Shown one piece after another: positions 7,101 through 14,491 of a stretch of DNA of 38,388 nucleotides (its first letter is position 1; the number at the start of each line of letters is the position of its first letter). The stretch is from contig DYIU01000007.1 in NCBI GenBank assembly GCA_020723485.1, positions 1-38,388 of the forward strand. The letters run 5' to 3'. The stretch comes from Acidimicrobium ferrooxidans (GTDB taxonomy: Bacteria > Actinomycetota > Geothermincolia > Fen-727 > Anoxymicrobiaceae). The position numbers and the translations under genes were made by a program. The notes under the pieces were generated by a model. The model was not told the origin of the DNA and did not search any database. It was given only the letters and a program-made list of their open reading frames with translations.

Positions 7101-7378
7101 ACCGTCACGGTTATGGAGTCCTTGCGGAGCTCGCGGATGAGGGCCTGCACCTTCGCGCGCTTGTCGGCCCCGCTCGTGCCCTGCACCCGGATGGAGAAGG
7201 GGAGCTCGACGTTGTTGTCCTTTCCCAGGCCCGAGATATACCTCTGGCCGTCGACCAGCGGCGAGTCGGCGAATGTCTGCTTCCTGGTCGCCGGCCGCGG
7301 CTTGAACGAATCGAGCATGAGGGCGTAGACGGTCCCGTCGTTTACCTCGAGGTCGTTGAGCTTGAACGAATCAGGCAT
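4190..7378 (-). CDS. Large Dit-like distal tail protein with inserted beta-propeller and jelly rolls
   Basis: 1062 residues, far longer than ordinary Dit (about 250-300). Residues 1-145 look like the Dit N-terminal domain (MPDSFKLNDLEV, SGLGKDNNVELPFSIRVQG, PRYGWREL). Residues 160-340 are jelly-roll-like. Seven propeller repeats follow with cores VWAVG/AWACG/IWACG near 384, 423, 629, 668, 706, 746 and 785, each ending with a YNG/FHNG..W..QTSG strand. A second jelly-roll-like segment (about 452-612) interrupts repeats 2 and 3. Residues 800-1062 are strand-rich and unassigned. The inserted domains suggest surface carbohydrate binding. It follows tape measure with an 8-nt overlap. Confidence 0.7.
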   Translation of the reverse strand: MPDSFKLNDLEVNDGTVYALMLDSFKPRPATRKQTFADSPLVDGQRYISGLGKDNNVELPFSIRVQGTSGADKRAKVQALIRELRKDSITVTVTRTGEDPYYYDATPPAEEDTDRYWELAYQLGNLAVITFTLQAGKPRYGWRELYAFRALGPNDSFEKRSVNDFENWVETVSGGTITADTTNFCDPLTGGCSCKLTTTNAAHTTQLQDADAIAVDASHHHNIKMFAYLYSGTATLDLDLLCYDNSDTLLGTLNILTAYNPSTATTWLDAVKRAGSPVVYPEGSTSSPCFPTGTTKVKRQIRHDTTVGVISIDKLLLMDSEYIVGHEYEGVMGISIPGADIETDEDALANVYFGNSYSSGMWSGQNSGLSQVLRAIWGLDSTHVWAVGDDGKIIFHNGVSWALQTSGTSLAFYGVRALDSTHVWAVGADGVITFYNGAAWAPQTFPASVPIFNDGVESAGVWSFYVQQGSADRVNWNQRSGSWCGQICPAIPWSGSGTSYARMMNANYISVNREKTYTVSWYYRCSLYADPHNGCRLKLTVYYYDASNNNLGNTLLCNILPNDDDAYHALSQSFGPAQMPAGTVKVKLYFYCGLVGVNEAVFVYIDDISIVQTDIPDLMAVTAVNSTNAWACGQYGTIAKYNGTSWAEQSSGVTCCLYGISALDTTHVWAVGADGTILFHNGTTWVAQTSGTSEDLCAVYALDSTHVWAVGDNGTVLFFNGASWSVQTSNTTEDLRGVYAYNSTNIWACGVSGKIMYGNGTGWAAQESGTLSTLYGISGISATRVWAVGGAGTIRGGISTATPLAFTNIIVGQRPEYHVDWNPVADAPDNTPTPNYLYTRRRQSYRSTGASTSVSFLFPVASHRGRHMIAVGMTFSGATSYDKATLNGLLQNAAGTDITSSVVTQEVDMGDPAGVWKDVILLATRFSPWNLPTHYVSDNADLENIYQVLRMIAHASLGAVSLYIDYLAIIPIDYACVEVTSWAGTYMILESSSGRVLSSLDGSLDTAMIYTVANTLGRPAFTVGPAGVNMTVLMVNIESGAHNLKPVSNMLLRWRPQFALEP

Positions 7379-9881
7379 TATCGATCATGGTCCTTCTCAG
7401 GTGGCGCCCCCGCTTGAACTCGTCATCAAGGACCTTCCGCGCGAGCTTGGCGAAACGCTGCACGTCATATTCAGGTGAGACAGAATTGAGATGAACGGTG
7501 AGATTGACGGCCCCGCCTCCGCCGCCGGCCATCGAGAACATCCGCTCCGCCTTCGAGAGGGGTATGACGAGCTCCGGCTCCTTCTCCGCGAGCCAGGTAA
7601 GGATAGGCTTCGTCGCGACACCGCCGGCCGCCATGCCCGGGCCGTTGTGTATGTCGCCGCGCTTGCTCCCGCCTCCTCCGAACCAGTTGCCGGGCCAGAG
7701 GTTCTTGAGCTTGGAGAGGGCGTCGGTGATCCAGCTTACCTTGTCCTTGATGAAGTTCCAGACCTTGGCGATCGCGTCCTTGAGGCCTCCCCAAACGCTG
7801 TCCCAGATGCCGGCGAGCGCGTCCCAGACTTTCTTGGCCGCCTCCACCACCGGGTCGATTATCGTGTGCCAGGCGTTGACGATCGCGTTCCAGACCGCGG
7901 ACACGACTCCGGAGATCGCCCCCCACACCGCGGACCAGACCGCGGTGATCCCGTCCCAGACAGTCGTCACCACTGCCTTGATGACGCCCCATACGGCGGA
8001 GGCCACGGCGCTTATCGCGTTCCAGACCCCCTCGAGGAAACCCTTGATCCCGTTCCAGCACATCGTCAGGAATTCCCAGACAGCCATGATCGGGGTGATG
8101 ATAAAGATTTTGATATTAAGCCAGACCACCTGAGCGGCGGCCTTGATGAGGTTCCAGGCGGTGACCAGGATCGTCTTTATTACAGCCCATCCGACCTTGA
8201 AGGCCGTCTTGATGACGGTCATCACCACCAGGAAGTTGAGCTTGATCGCGTTCCATATCGGCCCCGCCACGGCCTTGATGACCTTCCAGGCCGCGACGAG
8301 CACCGTCTTGATGACTGCCCATCCGACCTTGAAGACGGTGCCGACCACCCGGAGCCAGACCACAAAGTATGTCTTGAAGACGTTCCAGACGACCCTGCCG
8401 ATCGTGATGATGGTGTTCCACACCGTCTGCAGTACCGCCTTGATGGTCTCCCAGTTGCGCCGGAAGAAGTTGACGATCGGTTCCCAGAGGGGGCGGAAGA
8501 AGTCAACGATGGCGGTCCAGACCCTAATGGCGACGCCCTTGATCCAGTTCCACGCCTTCGAGAGAAACTTGGAGATCTTGTCCCAGTTCTTGTAGATCAG
8601 GTACCCGAGCCCCACTATAGCCGCGACGATGACGCCGATGACCAGGATGATGGGGTTGGACATGATGGTGAAAGCGAGGCGGGCGAACACCTGGCCGATG
8701 ACCAGGCCGAAGTGCTTGATAGCGCCAACGACAGCGCCGAAGGGCCCGGCGAGGGCGGCAATGCCGGCGAGGGCGAGCACCGCTATCTTGACGGGGGCGG
8801 GGAGCTTCCCGAAGACCTTGATGAGGCCCGTCATCGACCGGATAACGGTCGAGATCACCGGCCATATCTTCTTGAAGATATCGATGAGAGCGGCGCCCAG
8901 GGGTTCGAGCGCAAGGGAGACCTGGTTCTTGAGCAGCTTGAACTTCTGGCTCAAGGTCATGGTATCCGCGCCGACCTTCATGATCGATTTCGGTGATTTC
9001 TTGAGTGACTTCACCAGGTCATCGATCTCGAACTTGCCTTCGCGGATTGCCGCGGCGAGGTCTGGACCGGCGCGGGCACCGAAAAGCTCGATCGCGAGCT
9101 TGTTTGCCTCGGCCGCGGAGCCTGCGTTCTTGATTCCCGCCATGAGCTTTGGGAATTCTTTCTGCGGGTCCTTCCCGGCTTTGGCAAGGCGGGCGAGACC
9201 CATTCGCAAGCCGCCCATCGCAAGCTCGGCGCGCACGCCCGACTGCTCGAACCTGCCGGCCAGGGCGGCGGTGGTCTCGAAAGATATCCCCAGAGACCGC
9301 ATCGGAGACCCGAACTTCGAGACAGTGTCCATCAGCGAACCGATGTTGATACCCGTCTTAGCCGAGATGCCATAGAGGAAGTCGAGCGACTTGCCCTGGT
9401 CCTTTGTAGCGATGCCCCAGTCAGCGAAGGCGCGGGTCCCTGTTCTGACCAGATTCGCGGTGTCGACGCCCGTTATCCTGCCGAGGGTGAGGATCCTTTC
9501 GCCCAGGTTGCGCAGGGGGACGCCGACCATGTCGGTGCGCCTGTGGAGGTCGGACATGACCGTGCCGACCTCCTTGGCGGACTGCGGGACCTTCGCCAGG
9601 GTGGCCCGGTAGTCGTCGCCGAGTTTCTTCAGCGTCGCGCCCGTCTCGCCGGTCTGCTGCTTGATGATCCGCATACCACTGCCGACGTCCATGGCCGCGG
9701 CCACACCGGCGGCGCCCAAACCGATCAGGGGGACGGTCAGCCACTTGGAGAGCTTGGCCCCGGTCGAGCCGGCCGTCACTCCGAGTTTGGAGAGCTTCGC
9801 CTGGGCTCCCGCCATAGCGGCGTTGACCTTTGTGGCGTCAGCTGACAGACGAATTACCAGGTTTCCTATAACGTTAGCCAT
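7371..9881 (-). CDS. Tail tape measure protein
   Basis: 836 residues. It begins with the typical tape-measure start (VIRLSADATKVNAAMAGAQA), has a glycine-rich hydrophobic region (about 370-435), then a long tryptophan-rich helical region (about 440-700) with recurring VWNAI, AWKVIK and GWAVIKT units. The end (AAGGVATKPILTWLAEKEPE, VIPLSKAERM) is common in this family. It sets tail length, sits inside the tail tube, and its hydrophobic part may help DNA cross the membrane. It starts within the last codons of the gpT frame, as in most siphophages. Confidence 0.9.
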   Translation of the reverse strand: MANVIGNLVIRLSADATKVNAAMAGAQAKLSKLGVTAGSTGAKLSKWLTVPLIGLGAAGVAAAMDVGSGMRIIKQQTGETGATLKKLGDDYRATLAKVPQSAKEVGTVMSDLHRRTDMVGVPLRNLGERILTLGRITGVDTANLVRTGTRAFADWGIATKDQGKSLDFLYGISAKTGINIGSLMDTVSKFGSPMRSLGISFETTAALAGRFEQSGVRAELAMGGLRMGLARLAKAGKDPQKEFPKLMAGIKNAGSAAEANKLAIELFGARAGPDLAAAIREGKFEIDDLVKSLKKSPKSIMKVGADTMTLSQKFKLLKNQVSLALEPLGAALIDIFKKIWPVISTVIRSMTGLIKVFGKLPAPVKIAVLALAGIAALAGPFGAVVGAIKHFGLVIGQVFARLAFTIMSNPIILVIGVIVAAIVGLGYLIYKNWDKISKFLSKAWNWIKGVAIRVWTAIVDFFRPLWEPIVNFFRRNWETIKAVLQTVWNTIITIGRVVWNVFKTYFVVWLRVVGTVFKVGWAVIKTVLVAAWKVIKAVAGPIWNAIKLNFLVVMTVIKTAFKVGWAVIKTILVTAWNLIKAAAQVVWLNIKIFIITPIMAVWEFLTMCWNGIKGFLEGVWNAISAVASAVWGVIKAVVTTVWDGITAVWSAVWGAISGVVSAVWNAIVNAWHTIIDPVVEAAKKVWDALAGIWDSVWGGLKDAIAKVWNFIKDKVSWITDALSKLKNLWPGNWFGGGGSKRGDIHNGPGMAAGGVATKPILTWLAEKEPELVIPLSKAERMFSMAGGGGGAVNLTVHLNSVSPEYDVQRFAKLARKVLDDEFKRGRHLRRTMIDNA

Positions 9882-10484
9882 GTTTCTCCATGCCGCTCGT
9901 GACGGCGCGCATTATCGCCAGCTGGTCCTGCCAGGTCTGCCTGCGGCGCGGACGGGGTCTGTCGGTGTATCGGGGCATGAAATCCTCGAGGCGGGCGTTC
10001 TTGCTGCCGAGGGCTTGGGCTATCGTCCACGCAATGGTGGCCGCGCGGCGGTCCTCGCGCCTCTGTTCCGCCAGCCATCTATTTCGGACCGCGGCGATCT
10101 CCGGGAATGAGAGGGTGAGAAACTCCTCGTCGGTCAGCCCTAGGTCGTATCGGGCCGAGGCCCAGGCGGCGAGCTCCCGGCTAAAGGGCCCTCCTCCAGG
10201 TCCCGGTAGCCGAGCGCCTGAGAGAGCTTCTCGCTGTAGTACTCGACGTTGGGGATGTCCAGCATCTCCTCAACGGATTCGCGGGTGAGCTCGGGGTCCT
10301 CGTGCCGCAGGCCATAGTAGATGAGGTCGGAGATCTCCCTCAGGTCCGAGGGCGTCCACTCCTCGTCGAGGTTGAGGACGTCCAGGCCCATGGTCTCCTT
10401 TATCTCCCCCATGGTCTTAAAGTTGTAGTAGAGGGTTCGCTTCCGGTCGATCTCGATCTCGACCCTGGGGTTTACTCTCTCCAT
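9874..10484 (-). CDS. Tail assembly chaperone gpGT-type fusion by -1 frameshift
   Basis: The gpG frame (start 10484) continues into an overlapping -1 frame ending at 9874. That frame reads RELAAWASARYDLGLTDEEF, then SFPEIAAVRNRWLAEQRR and ARLEDFMPRYTDRPRPRRRQ, a typical gpT-like segment just before tape measure. It has no start codon with a ribosome site of its own. The slippery heptamer C CCT TTA (10182-10188) lies in the overlap, shortly before the gpG stop, and re-pairs as CCC TTT. In lambda and relatives a low rate of this shift gives the gpG/gpGT ratio needed to wrap the tape measure. The expected fusion is about 200 residues. Confidence 0.85.
10140..10484 (-). CDS. Tail assembly chaperone, short form (gpG-type)
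   Basis: 114 residues starting MERVNPRVEIEIDRKR after a clear AGGAGG. The body (ISDLIYYGLRHEDPELT, EEMLDIPNVEYYSEKL) matches the first tail chaperone of siphophages, a helical protein that coats the tape measure. The C-terminal 15 residues (GSSPPGPRPDTT) are read only when no frameshift occurs. Gene order tail tube, chaperone, tape measure is canonical. The longer open frame to 10628 overlaps the tail tube gene and is rejected. Confidence 0.85.
   Translation of the reverse strand: MERVNPRVEIEIDRKRTLYYNFKTMGEIKETMGLDVLNLDEEWTPSDLREISDLIYYGLRHEDPELTRESVEEMLDIPNVEYYSEKLSQALGYRDLEEGPLAGSSPPGPRPDTT
10182..10188 (-). promoter_or_regulatory. -1 programmed frameshift slippery site C CCT TTA
   Basis: On the minus strand the heptamer CCCTTTA is in register X XXY YYZ with the gpG frame, and is immediately preceded by GGG, so GGGCCCTTTA offers overlapping slip options. 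A stop codon in the -1 frame (TAG) would be met if slippage occurred earlier, which limits the site to this heptamer. The G+C-rich downstream sequence may form a stimulatory hairpin. Confidence 0.75.
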
Positions 10485-10492
10485 CTGTCCTC

Positions 10493-10930
10493 CTAGGCGG
10501 TCCAGGTCGGCTGGCCGGTGATCTTGAGGTCGATCTTCGCGCCCAGCTTGCCGTCCACTTCGGCCTCGGGGTCGAACTTGGTCACGAAGCAGGCGATGGT
10601 CAGGGTGGTGTTGGTGGCGTCCGGCCACACCAGCTGGAAGTTGCGCTTCGTGCGGTTGATCTGGTCGGCCACGACGCCGGTTGTCCAGTGGTGGGTCGCC
10701 GACGTCGGGATGTAGTTGAGCTCGAGCGAGATCTCGCCCGCGTCCAGCAGACCAGCGATGTATTCGCGGAACGCTCCCGGCGAGGAGTGCGACGTCGAGT
10801 CGATGGTCTCGAGCTCCTGTCCGGGGCCCTTTATCGAGTTGACCTCGGCGATCGTGGTGAACACCTCGCCGCCTCCGCCGCCGTCCCCGATCTTTATCAG
10901 GGTCCCGTAGGCTCCAAGTGCGTTAGTCAT
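10493..10930 (-). CDS. Major tail (tube) protein
   Basis: 145 residues with the features of lambda gpV-like tail tube subunits: N-terminal GAYGTLIKIGDGGGG, a central EVNSIKGPGQELETIDSTSH and a C-terminal DGKLGAKIDLKITGQPTW. It polymerises into the non-contractile tube. The gene follows an intrinsic terminator and has a strong AGGAGG, consistent with separate high expression. It stands directly before the chaperone pair. Confidence 0.9.
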   Translation of the reverse strand: MTNALGAYGTLIKIGDGGGGGEVFTTIAEVNSIKGPGQELETIDSTSHSSPGAFREYIAGLLDAGEISLELNYIPTSATHHWTTGVVADQINRTKRNFQLVWPDATNTTLTIACFVTKFDPEAEVDGKLGAKIDLKITGQPTWTA

Positions 10931-10951
10931 TTGCGCCTCCTTTCAGGCACC

Positions 10952-10976
10952 AAAAAAGCCCCCGGTCTCGGGGGCT
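10952..10976 (-). terminator. Intrinsic terminator upstream of the tail tube gene
   Basis: An 8-bp stem (10957-10964 with 10969-10976, loop 4 nt) followed on the minus strand by six U residues (10952-10957). It sits in the 65-nt gap ahead of the tail tube gene, within the late operon. Confidence 0.85.
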
Positions 10977-10995
10977 CGGGTTCATCCGCCGCCGG

Positions 10996-11340
10996 TTACG
11001 GCAGCCTGAGTATGCAGACCTTCAGGTCCGCGTCCGTCGAATCGATGTAGACCTGCCCGTTGGTCTGCCTGTACCCGATGATGGGGAACAGCTGGCTGCA
11101 GGCGTAGGCCGCCGCGGCGACCGCCTTGGTCCAGCTCTCCGAGCGGCCGTAGGGATCGTCGACCGAGCTCACGGTCAGGGTCTGCGAAGCCACGTCGTCG
11201 TTGCGGATGAGGATGATTTCCCGGCCCGTGGCGACGAAGTAGTTGCCGTTGGCTGGGTCTGTCGCGGACCAGGTCAGGGCGACGCCCGTCGCGTCGTAGG
11301 ACGCGGGTATGTCGATCGGTGTCAGCGCTGTGCGTGCCAT
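10996..11340 (-). CDS. Conserved phage head/neck structural protein
   Basis: 114 residues beginning MARTALTPIDIPASYD, with ANGNYFVATGREIILIRNDD, SQTLTVSSVDDPYGR and a C-terminal DADLKVCILRLP. I recognise this as a recurrent small beta-rich protein in siphophage head-tail clusters, often annotated as structural or decoration. It stands between a small zinc-finger protein and the tail tube. Exact location in the virion is unknown. Confidence 0.6.
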   Translation of the reverse strand: MARTALTPIDIPASYDATGVALTWSATDPANGNYFVATGREIILIRNDDVASQTLTVSSVDDPYGRSESWTKAVAAAAYACSQLFPIIGYRQTNGQVYIDSTDADLKVCILRLP

Positions 11341-11343
11341 GCG

Positions 11344-11592
11344 TTACACCTCCTTCCCCGGGGTCCAGAGCCGGGGCGGTGGCGGCTCATGAGTCTTCAC
11401 ATGCTGCTTGATGACTTCCTCGTCGAGGGAATCGAAGGGACACTTCGAGCACTGGAACCTCGGGAATCCTTTCCACTCGCCCAGTGTGTAGGGCGCCGCC
11501 TGCGTCTTTGGCGGGGCCTCAGTGCCGCCCGAGGACTTCTTGGGCTTTTCCTCCGGTTCCGGCGCCTCCTTCTTCAAGTCTCCCTGTGCCAT
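11344..11592 (-). CDS. Small C2H2-type zinc-finger phage protein
   Basis: 82 residues. The N-terminal half is Lys/Glu/Pro-rich and probably disordered; the C-terminal half has CSKCPFDSLDEEVIKQHVKTH, a C-x2-C-x12-H-x4-H arrangement close to a classical C2H2 finger. It is placed among connector and tail genes. Such small fingers recur in phage head-tail clusters but have no settled role. It overlaps the upstream tail-completion gene by 19 nt. Confidence 0.6.
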   Translation of the reverse strand: MAQGDLKKEAPEPEEKPKKSSGGTEAPPKTQAAPYTLGEWKGFPRFQCSKCPFDSLDEEVIKQHVKTHEPPPPRLWTPGKEV

Positions 11593-11963
11593 ATCCTCAC
11601 CTCCACTATCACGCGGTATGAACCTTCCTCGGGCTTGCCGGAATCCCGGACGTCCGTTACCAGCATCCCGTGTATATCCTCGCCTCGGCTAACACCCTTG
11701 AAGCCGTCGAGCGAGCATCTGGCCTGGTCGGCGAGCGTCTTGGCCACGGTCTGGTCTGCGCCCCAACAGGAGAGCTGGAACAGCGGGTGCGCCAGGTGCG
11801 AGGGCCCGGAATGGGAGTGGACCCTCGGCCCGCTGATCCGCTGGTAGACGATCGCCGGGAGCTCAGTGTTGGGCGGCATCTCTATCGGGTATATCCTGTC
11901 GGCCGCCAGGGCGGCCACGCCGGGAGCGTTCTCGAGCATGCCAACCAGGGCGTCCTCTACCAC
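11574..11963 (-). CDS. Tail completion/terminator protein (DUF3168-like)
   Basis: 129 residues. It has the usual pattern of this family: a helical start (VEDALVGMLENAPGVAALAADRIYPI), the central ELPAIVYQRISG and a strand-rich end (YRVIVEVRIWHRE). These proteins cap the tail tube and join it to the head. Position after the HK97 gp10-like gene and before the tail tube fits. Overlaps the upstream gene by 7 nt. Confidence 0.75.
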   Translation of the reverse strand: MVEDALVGMLENAPGVAALAADRIYPIEMPPNTELPAIVYQRISGPRVHSHSGPSHLAHPLFQLSCWGADQTVAKTLADQARCSLDGFKGVSRGEDIHGMLVTDVRDSGKPEEGSYRVIVEVRIWHRET

Positions 11964-12322
11964 AGCTTGTCAGCCCCCTTCTTGGCCCCCTCCTCGGCGG
12001 CCCGGGCCACGGAGGGGTCCTCCATCGCCGGCCGCATGAACGGCTGGGCCCCGTGGTGCGCGGTCCCGAACTCCTGCATATGCCCGTAGAAGCTCTCCTT
12101 GCCTGGCCCCACGTCGACATATACGCCGCCCTCGCCCTTCTGGACGGGGCTCACCACCATGTCCTCGGAGAGCTCGCCTGTGCGCAGCGGCGCGTTTTCC
12201 CCCATGACCTCGGCCAACTGCTTGCCGGCGGCCTTGGCGGCCTCCCGGGCGACGTCGCCTTCCATCTTCTTCTGCACCCTCATATAGCTCGCCGCCAGGG
12301 CGTCCATCCCGTCGAGGCTCAT
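11957..12322 (-). CDS. HK97 gp10-like head-tail/tail completion protein
   Basis: 121 residues from ATG 12322, preceded by AAGGAGG; the open frame starts 15 nt earlier without a ribosome site. The region NAPLRTGELSEDMVV, then FYGHMQEFGTAHHGAQPFMR, is typical of HK97 gp10-like proteins, in which EFGT..H...PFMRPA is conserved. It helps form the neck. Start overlaps the head closure stop (ATGA-type). Confidence 0.8.
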   Translation of the reverse strand: MSLDGMDALAASYMRVQKKMEGDVAREAAKAAGKQLAEVMGENAPLRTGELSEDMVVSPVQKGEGGVYVDVGPGKESFYGHMQEFGTAHHGAQPFMRPAMEDPSVARAAEEGAKKGADKLW

Positions 12323-12636
12323 AGCTCCTCCTTGCACATGAGCACGAGCTCGCGGTCGCGCTCCTCCACGTTGAGCACCGCTTCGATGTCGAACACGCGG
12401 TCTTCGAAGATGACCCGCATCTCCCGGGTGACGCCCGAGCGGTGCCGGATCCTGAGCTTGTGGGTGACGTCCGCGTTCTCCCTCTGCGCTTCGAAGTACT
12501 CCCTGCCCTGAAGCGGCTCGATCGAGGCCCAGACGGTAGCCTCGTTGGTCCAGGTCTCGGTCACGGTGCCGATGCCGTCGCGGGTGTCGCCCCGTCTCTG
12601 CAGGGTCACGCGGTGCCGCAAGGTTCCCGCCCTCAT
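12319..12636 (-). CDS. Head closure protein (phage head-tail joining)
   Basis: 105 residues starting MRAGTLRHRVTLQRRGDTRD, with WASIEPLQGREYFEAQRENA and THKLRIRHRSGVT, the classic signature of head-tail joining/SPP1 gp16-like proteins. It closes the portal channel after DNA packaging. ATG at 12636 shares its A with the upstream stop (TGATG); the nine codons upstream are not used. Confidence 0.85.
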   Translation of the reverse strand: MRAGTLRHRVTLQRRGDTRDGIGTVTETWTNEATVWASIEPLQGREYFEAQRENADVTHKLRIRHRSGVTREMRVIFEDRVFDIEAVLNVEERDRELVLMCKEEL

Positions 12637-13217
12637 CAGAACCTCAGGTGACGTAGCGGCCACAGGAGGTACTCGCAGGTGAGCGGCATCTCCTTGGCGA
12701 TGGAGCCGACCAGGACCGCCTCGTGGTTCTCGTACCAGTGGGAGACCAGCTGGTACATCGCCAGGCGCACGGCCTCCGGCGGATCTGAAGCCGCCGCGCC
12801 GTATCCGGCCACGAACCGGGCGGTGACCGCGCCTGTCGCCCTCAGTGTGTCGCTCGGCCAGGACTCGCCGCTCATGAGCGCGATCAGGCCCGGCTCCCCG
12901 GACGTGTCGACGTAGTAGGTGCTCGCCGACACCGTGCTGACCACGCCGTCCTCGTCGGTGAACTTGAGGGAGGTCACGCTCTGGAGCGGGGGCAGGGGCA
13001 GCTTGATGTAGCCCTCGGCCGGGAACGCGTCGATGGTATAGTCCCAGGTCTGCGTTATCAAAGCTCTCCGCGTAAAGTGCTCGACTTCTTCGCGCGCGGC
13101 TTTAACGAGGGAGGTCAGTATCGTGTCCTCGAGGGCGGAATCGATCCTGAGGAACGTTTTAACCTCCGGCACGGTGAGGGGCTCGAGCGCCGGCGGCGTC
13201 ACCAGGGAGAGACCCAT
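12636..13217 (-). CDS. Head-tail connector (gp6-like adaptor)
   Basis: 193 residues starting MGLSLVTPPALEPLTVPEVK, with FLRIDSALEDTILTSLVKAA and YTIDAFPAEGYIKLPLPPLQ, the pattern of HK97 gp6/phage connector adaptors that bind under the portal. PPEAVRLAMYQLVSHWYENH is the typical C-terminal helix. It abuts the Lys-rich small protein gene by one base. Confidence 0.85.
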   Translation of the reverse strand: MGLSLVTPPALEPLTVPEVKTFLRIDSALEDTILTSLVKAAREEVEHFTRRALITQTWDYTIDAFPAEGYIKLPLPPLQSVTSLKFTDEDGVVSTVSASTYYVDTSGEPGLIALMSGESWPSDTLRATGAVTARFVAGYGAAASDPPEAVRLAMYQLVSHWYENHEAVLVGSIAKEMPLTCEYLLWPLRHLRF

Positions 13218-13520
13218 CTACTTCTTCGCCGCCTTCTTGGGCTTAGCCGGCTTCTTCGCTTTGCGCTGCGGCGGCCTGGTAGCGGTCTCGGGCGCCTCGA
13301 GGGCTGCGTTCTCCGCCTCGGGAGCCTCCGCGTCCTCAAGCGCATCCGCTGCCCCCTCGAGATCAGCGGAAGGCTCTTCGGCGGAGGCCTTCAACTCGAC
13401 CGCGTAGCCTCCCGCGACAAGCTCGCGCGCCATCTCGTCAGGAAGCTCGCCCGTCTGACCTCCGCAGAGCGTCCCGGCGGGCCCGGCCGCCGTGACGTCC
13501 TCGTTCATCCGTACTATCAA
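13218..13520 (-). CDS. Small head-region protein with Ala/Glu linker and Lys-rich tail
   Basis: 100 residues: an N-terminal MIVRMNEDVTAAGPAG segment with TGELPDEMARELVAGGYA, then an acidic Ala/Glu stretch, and a basic end (RKAKKPAKPKKAAKK). The first part resembles small proteins placed between capsid and connector in many siphophages. The basic tail may contact DNA. No named family; function unknown. Confidence 0.55.
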   Translation of the reverse strand: MIVRMNEDVTAAGPAGTLCGGQTGELPDEMARELVAGGYAVELKASAEEPSADLEGAADALEDAEAPEAENAALEAPETATRPPQRKAKKPAKPKKAAKK

Positions 13521-13523
13521 GGC

Positions 13524-13898
13524 CTAACCTCCTATGTAGACGTGGAAAACTCCGGTCTTCGTGTCGCCGCCCGAGGCGACCTCTATCTTGACCCGCTCGT
13601 TGGAAACAGGGATGACGGTCTCGACCGGCTCGCCGGCGGCGGCATAGAGGGAAGCCGCTCCTGCGGTGTCACAGGTGCCGGTTCGCGGGTGCACGGTCTT
13701 CGACGCGTTCACGTTGTCCTCATCCCAGATGAGGATCCCGGACCCCTCGGCCGTGATGACAAAATCGACGCCGTCGGCGAAGTCGGTCTTGACATAGCGG
13801 ATCGCCTGTACGAAACCGTTCACTACCTCCGTATAGCCCGTGCCCGCGCCGGCGGCGTCGGTGACTATTGTCACCTCCTGGTGCTCAAGATATACCAT
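13524..13898 (-). CDS. Putative head decoration/structural protein
   Basis: 124 residues, beta-rich and acidic, starting MVYLEHQEVTIVTDAAGAG with NGFVQAIRYVKTDFADGVDF and ending TGVFHVYIGG. Similar strand-rich proteins occur downstream of capsid genes and are detected in virions. Assigned structural by position and composition only. Seven bases from start codon to preceding gene unit suggest co-translation. Confidence 0.5.
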   Translation of the reverse strand: MVYLEHQEVTIVTDAAGAGTGYTEVVNGFVQAIRYVKTDFADGVDFVITAEGSGILIWDEDNVNASKTVHPRTGTCDTAGAASLYAAAGEPVETVIPVSNERVKIEVASGGDTKTGVFHVYIGG

Positions 13899-13907
13899 GG
13901 CGGCCCC

Positions 13908-14414
13908 CTAAACGCTCACTGCGTATCGCAGGAAGACCACGAACTTGCCCGCCGTGAACTCCTGCCCCGCGATCGTCGCGGTGATCTCACGCGCGGCGGT
14001 CGTCTTCACCGCGGTGGCGGCGGTGCCGAGGGGCACGATCGCGTGGAGCCCCGCGTCCCAGGGGTTGCTCACGTCGCTCACCGCGATAGCTGCGACGATA
14101 TCGTTCGCCCCTTCCACGTGGATCGCCATGGTGCCGGCGTCCGCCCCTGCGGTGGTGCACGTGGTGATGACGTCAACCATGCCGTCGAGGATGATGGCGT
14201 TGTCCGGGATTGTCACTCCCAGGCCGTGCGCCCCGACTGCACCCCCGTCGACCGCGAAATCGTATGTGGCGACGGCCAGGCCGACTGCCATGAGGCCGTC
14301 TGCCGCGCCCTCTATCTCCAGGGCGCCGCCGGACTCCACAAGCAGGGTCCCGCCGTCTGCGACAACCTGCCGGTCTCCCCCGTTATCCCGGTAGACCTTC
14401 GGCTGATAAGACAT
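13908..14414 (-). CDS. Putative virion surface/decoration protein
   Basis: 168 residues from ATG 14414, which follows GAAAGGAG; the open frame to 14459 lacks a ribosome site and runs into a hairpin. Ala/Gly/Thr-rich, strand-forming sequence (GTLLVESGGALEIEGAADG, MAIHVEGANDIVAAIAVSD). Probably a structural protein of the head. A strong hairpin precedes it. No enzymatic motif seen. Confidence 0.55.
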   Translation of the reverse strand: MSYQPKVYRDNGGDRQVVADGGTLLVESGGALEIEGAADGLMAVGLAVATYDFAVDGGAVGAHGLGVTIPDNAIILDGMVDVITTCTTAGADAGTMAIHVEGANDIVAAIAVSDVSNPWDAGLHAIVPLGTAATAVKTTAAREITATIAGQEFTAGKFVVFLRYAVSV

Positions 14415-14440
14415 CTGCACGCTCCTTTCCGCTGGATGCA

Positions 14441-14471
14441 GCAGGAGGAGGGCGTGCAACCCTCCCCCTGC
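14441..14471 (-). other. Strong RNA hairpin without U-run between head genes
   Basis: A 12-bp stem with one G-U (14441-14452 with 14460-14471) and a 7-nt loop, located just upstream of the ribosome site for the gene starting at 14414. Lack of a U-run argues against an intrinsic terminator; mRNA processing or 5'-end stabilisation is more likely. Confidence 0.6.
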
Positions 14472-14491
14472 CTAGTCACTCAAGACACGGT

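Noticed and set aside
7491-8996. 501-residue plus-strand frame antisense to tape measure
   Set aside because: Composition (Asp/His/Arg/Pro runs) is typical of a GC shadow; the minus-strand tape measure is clear.
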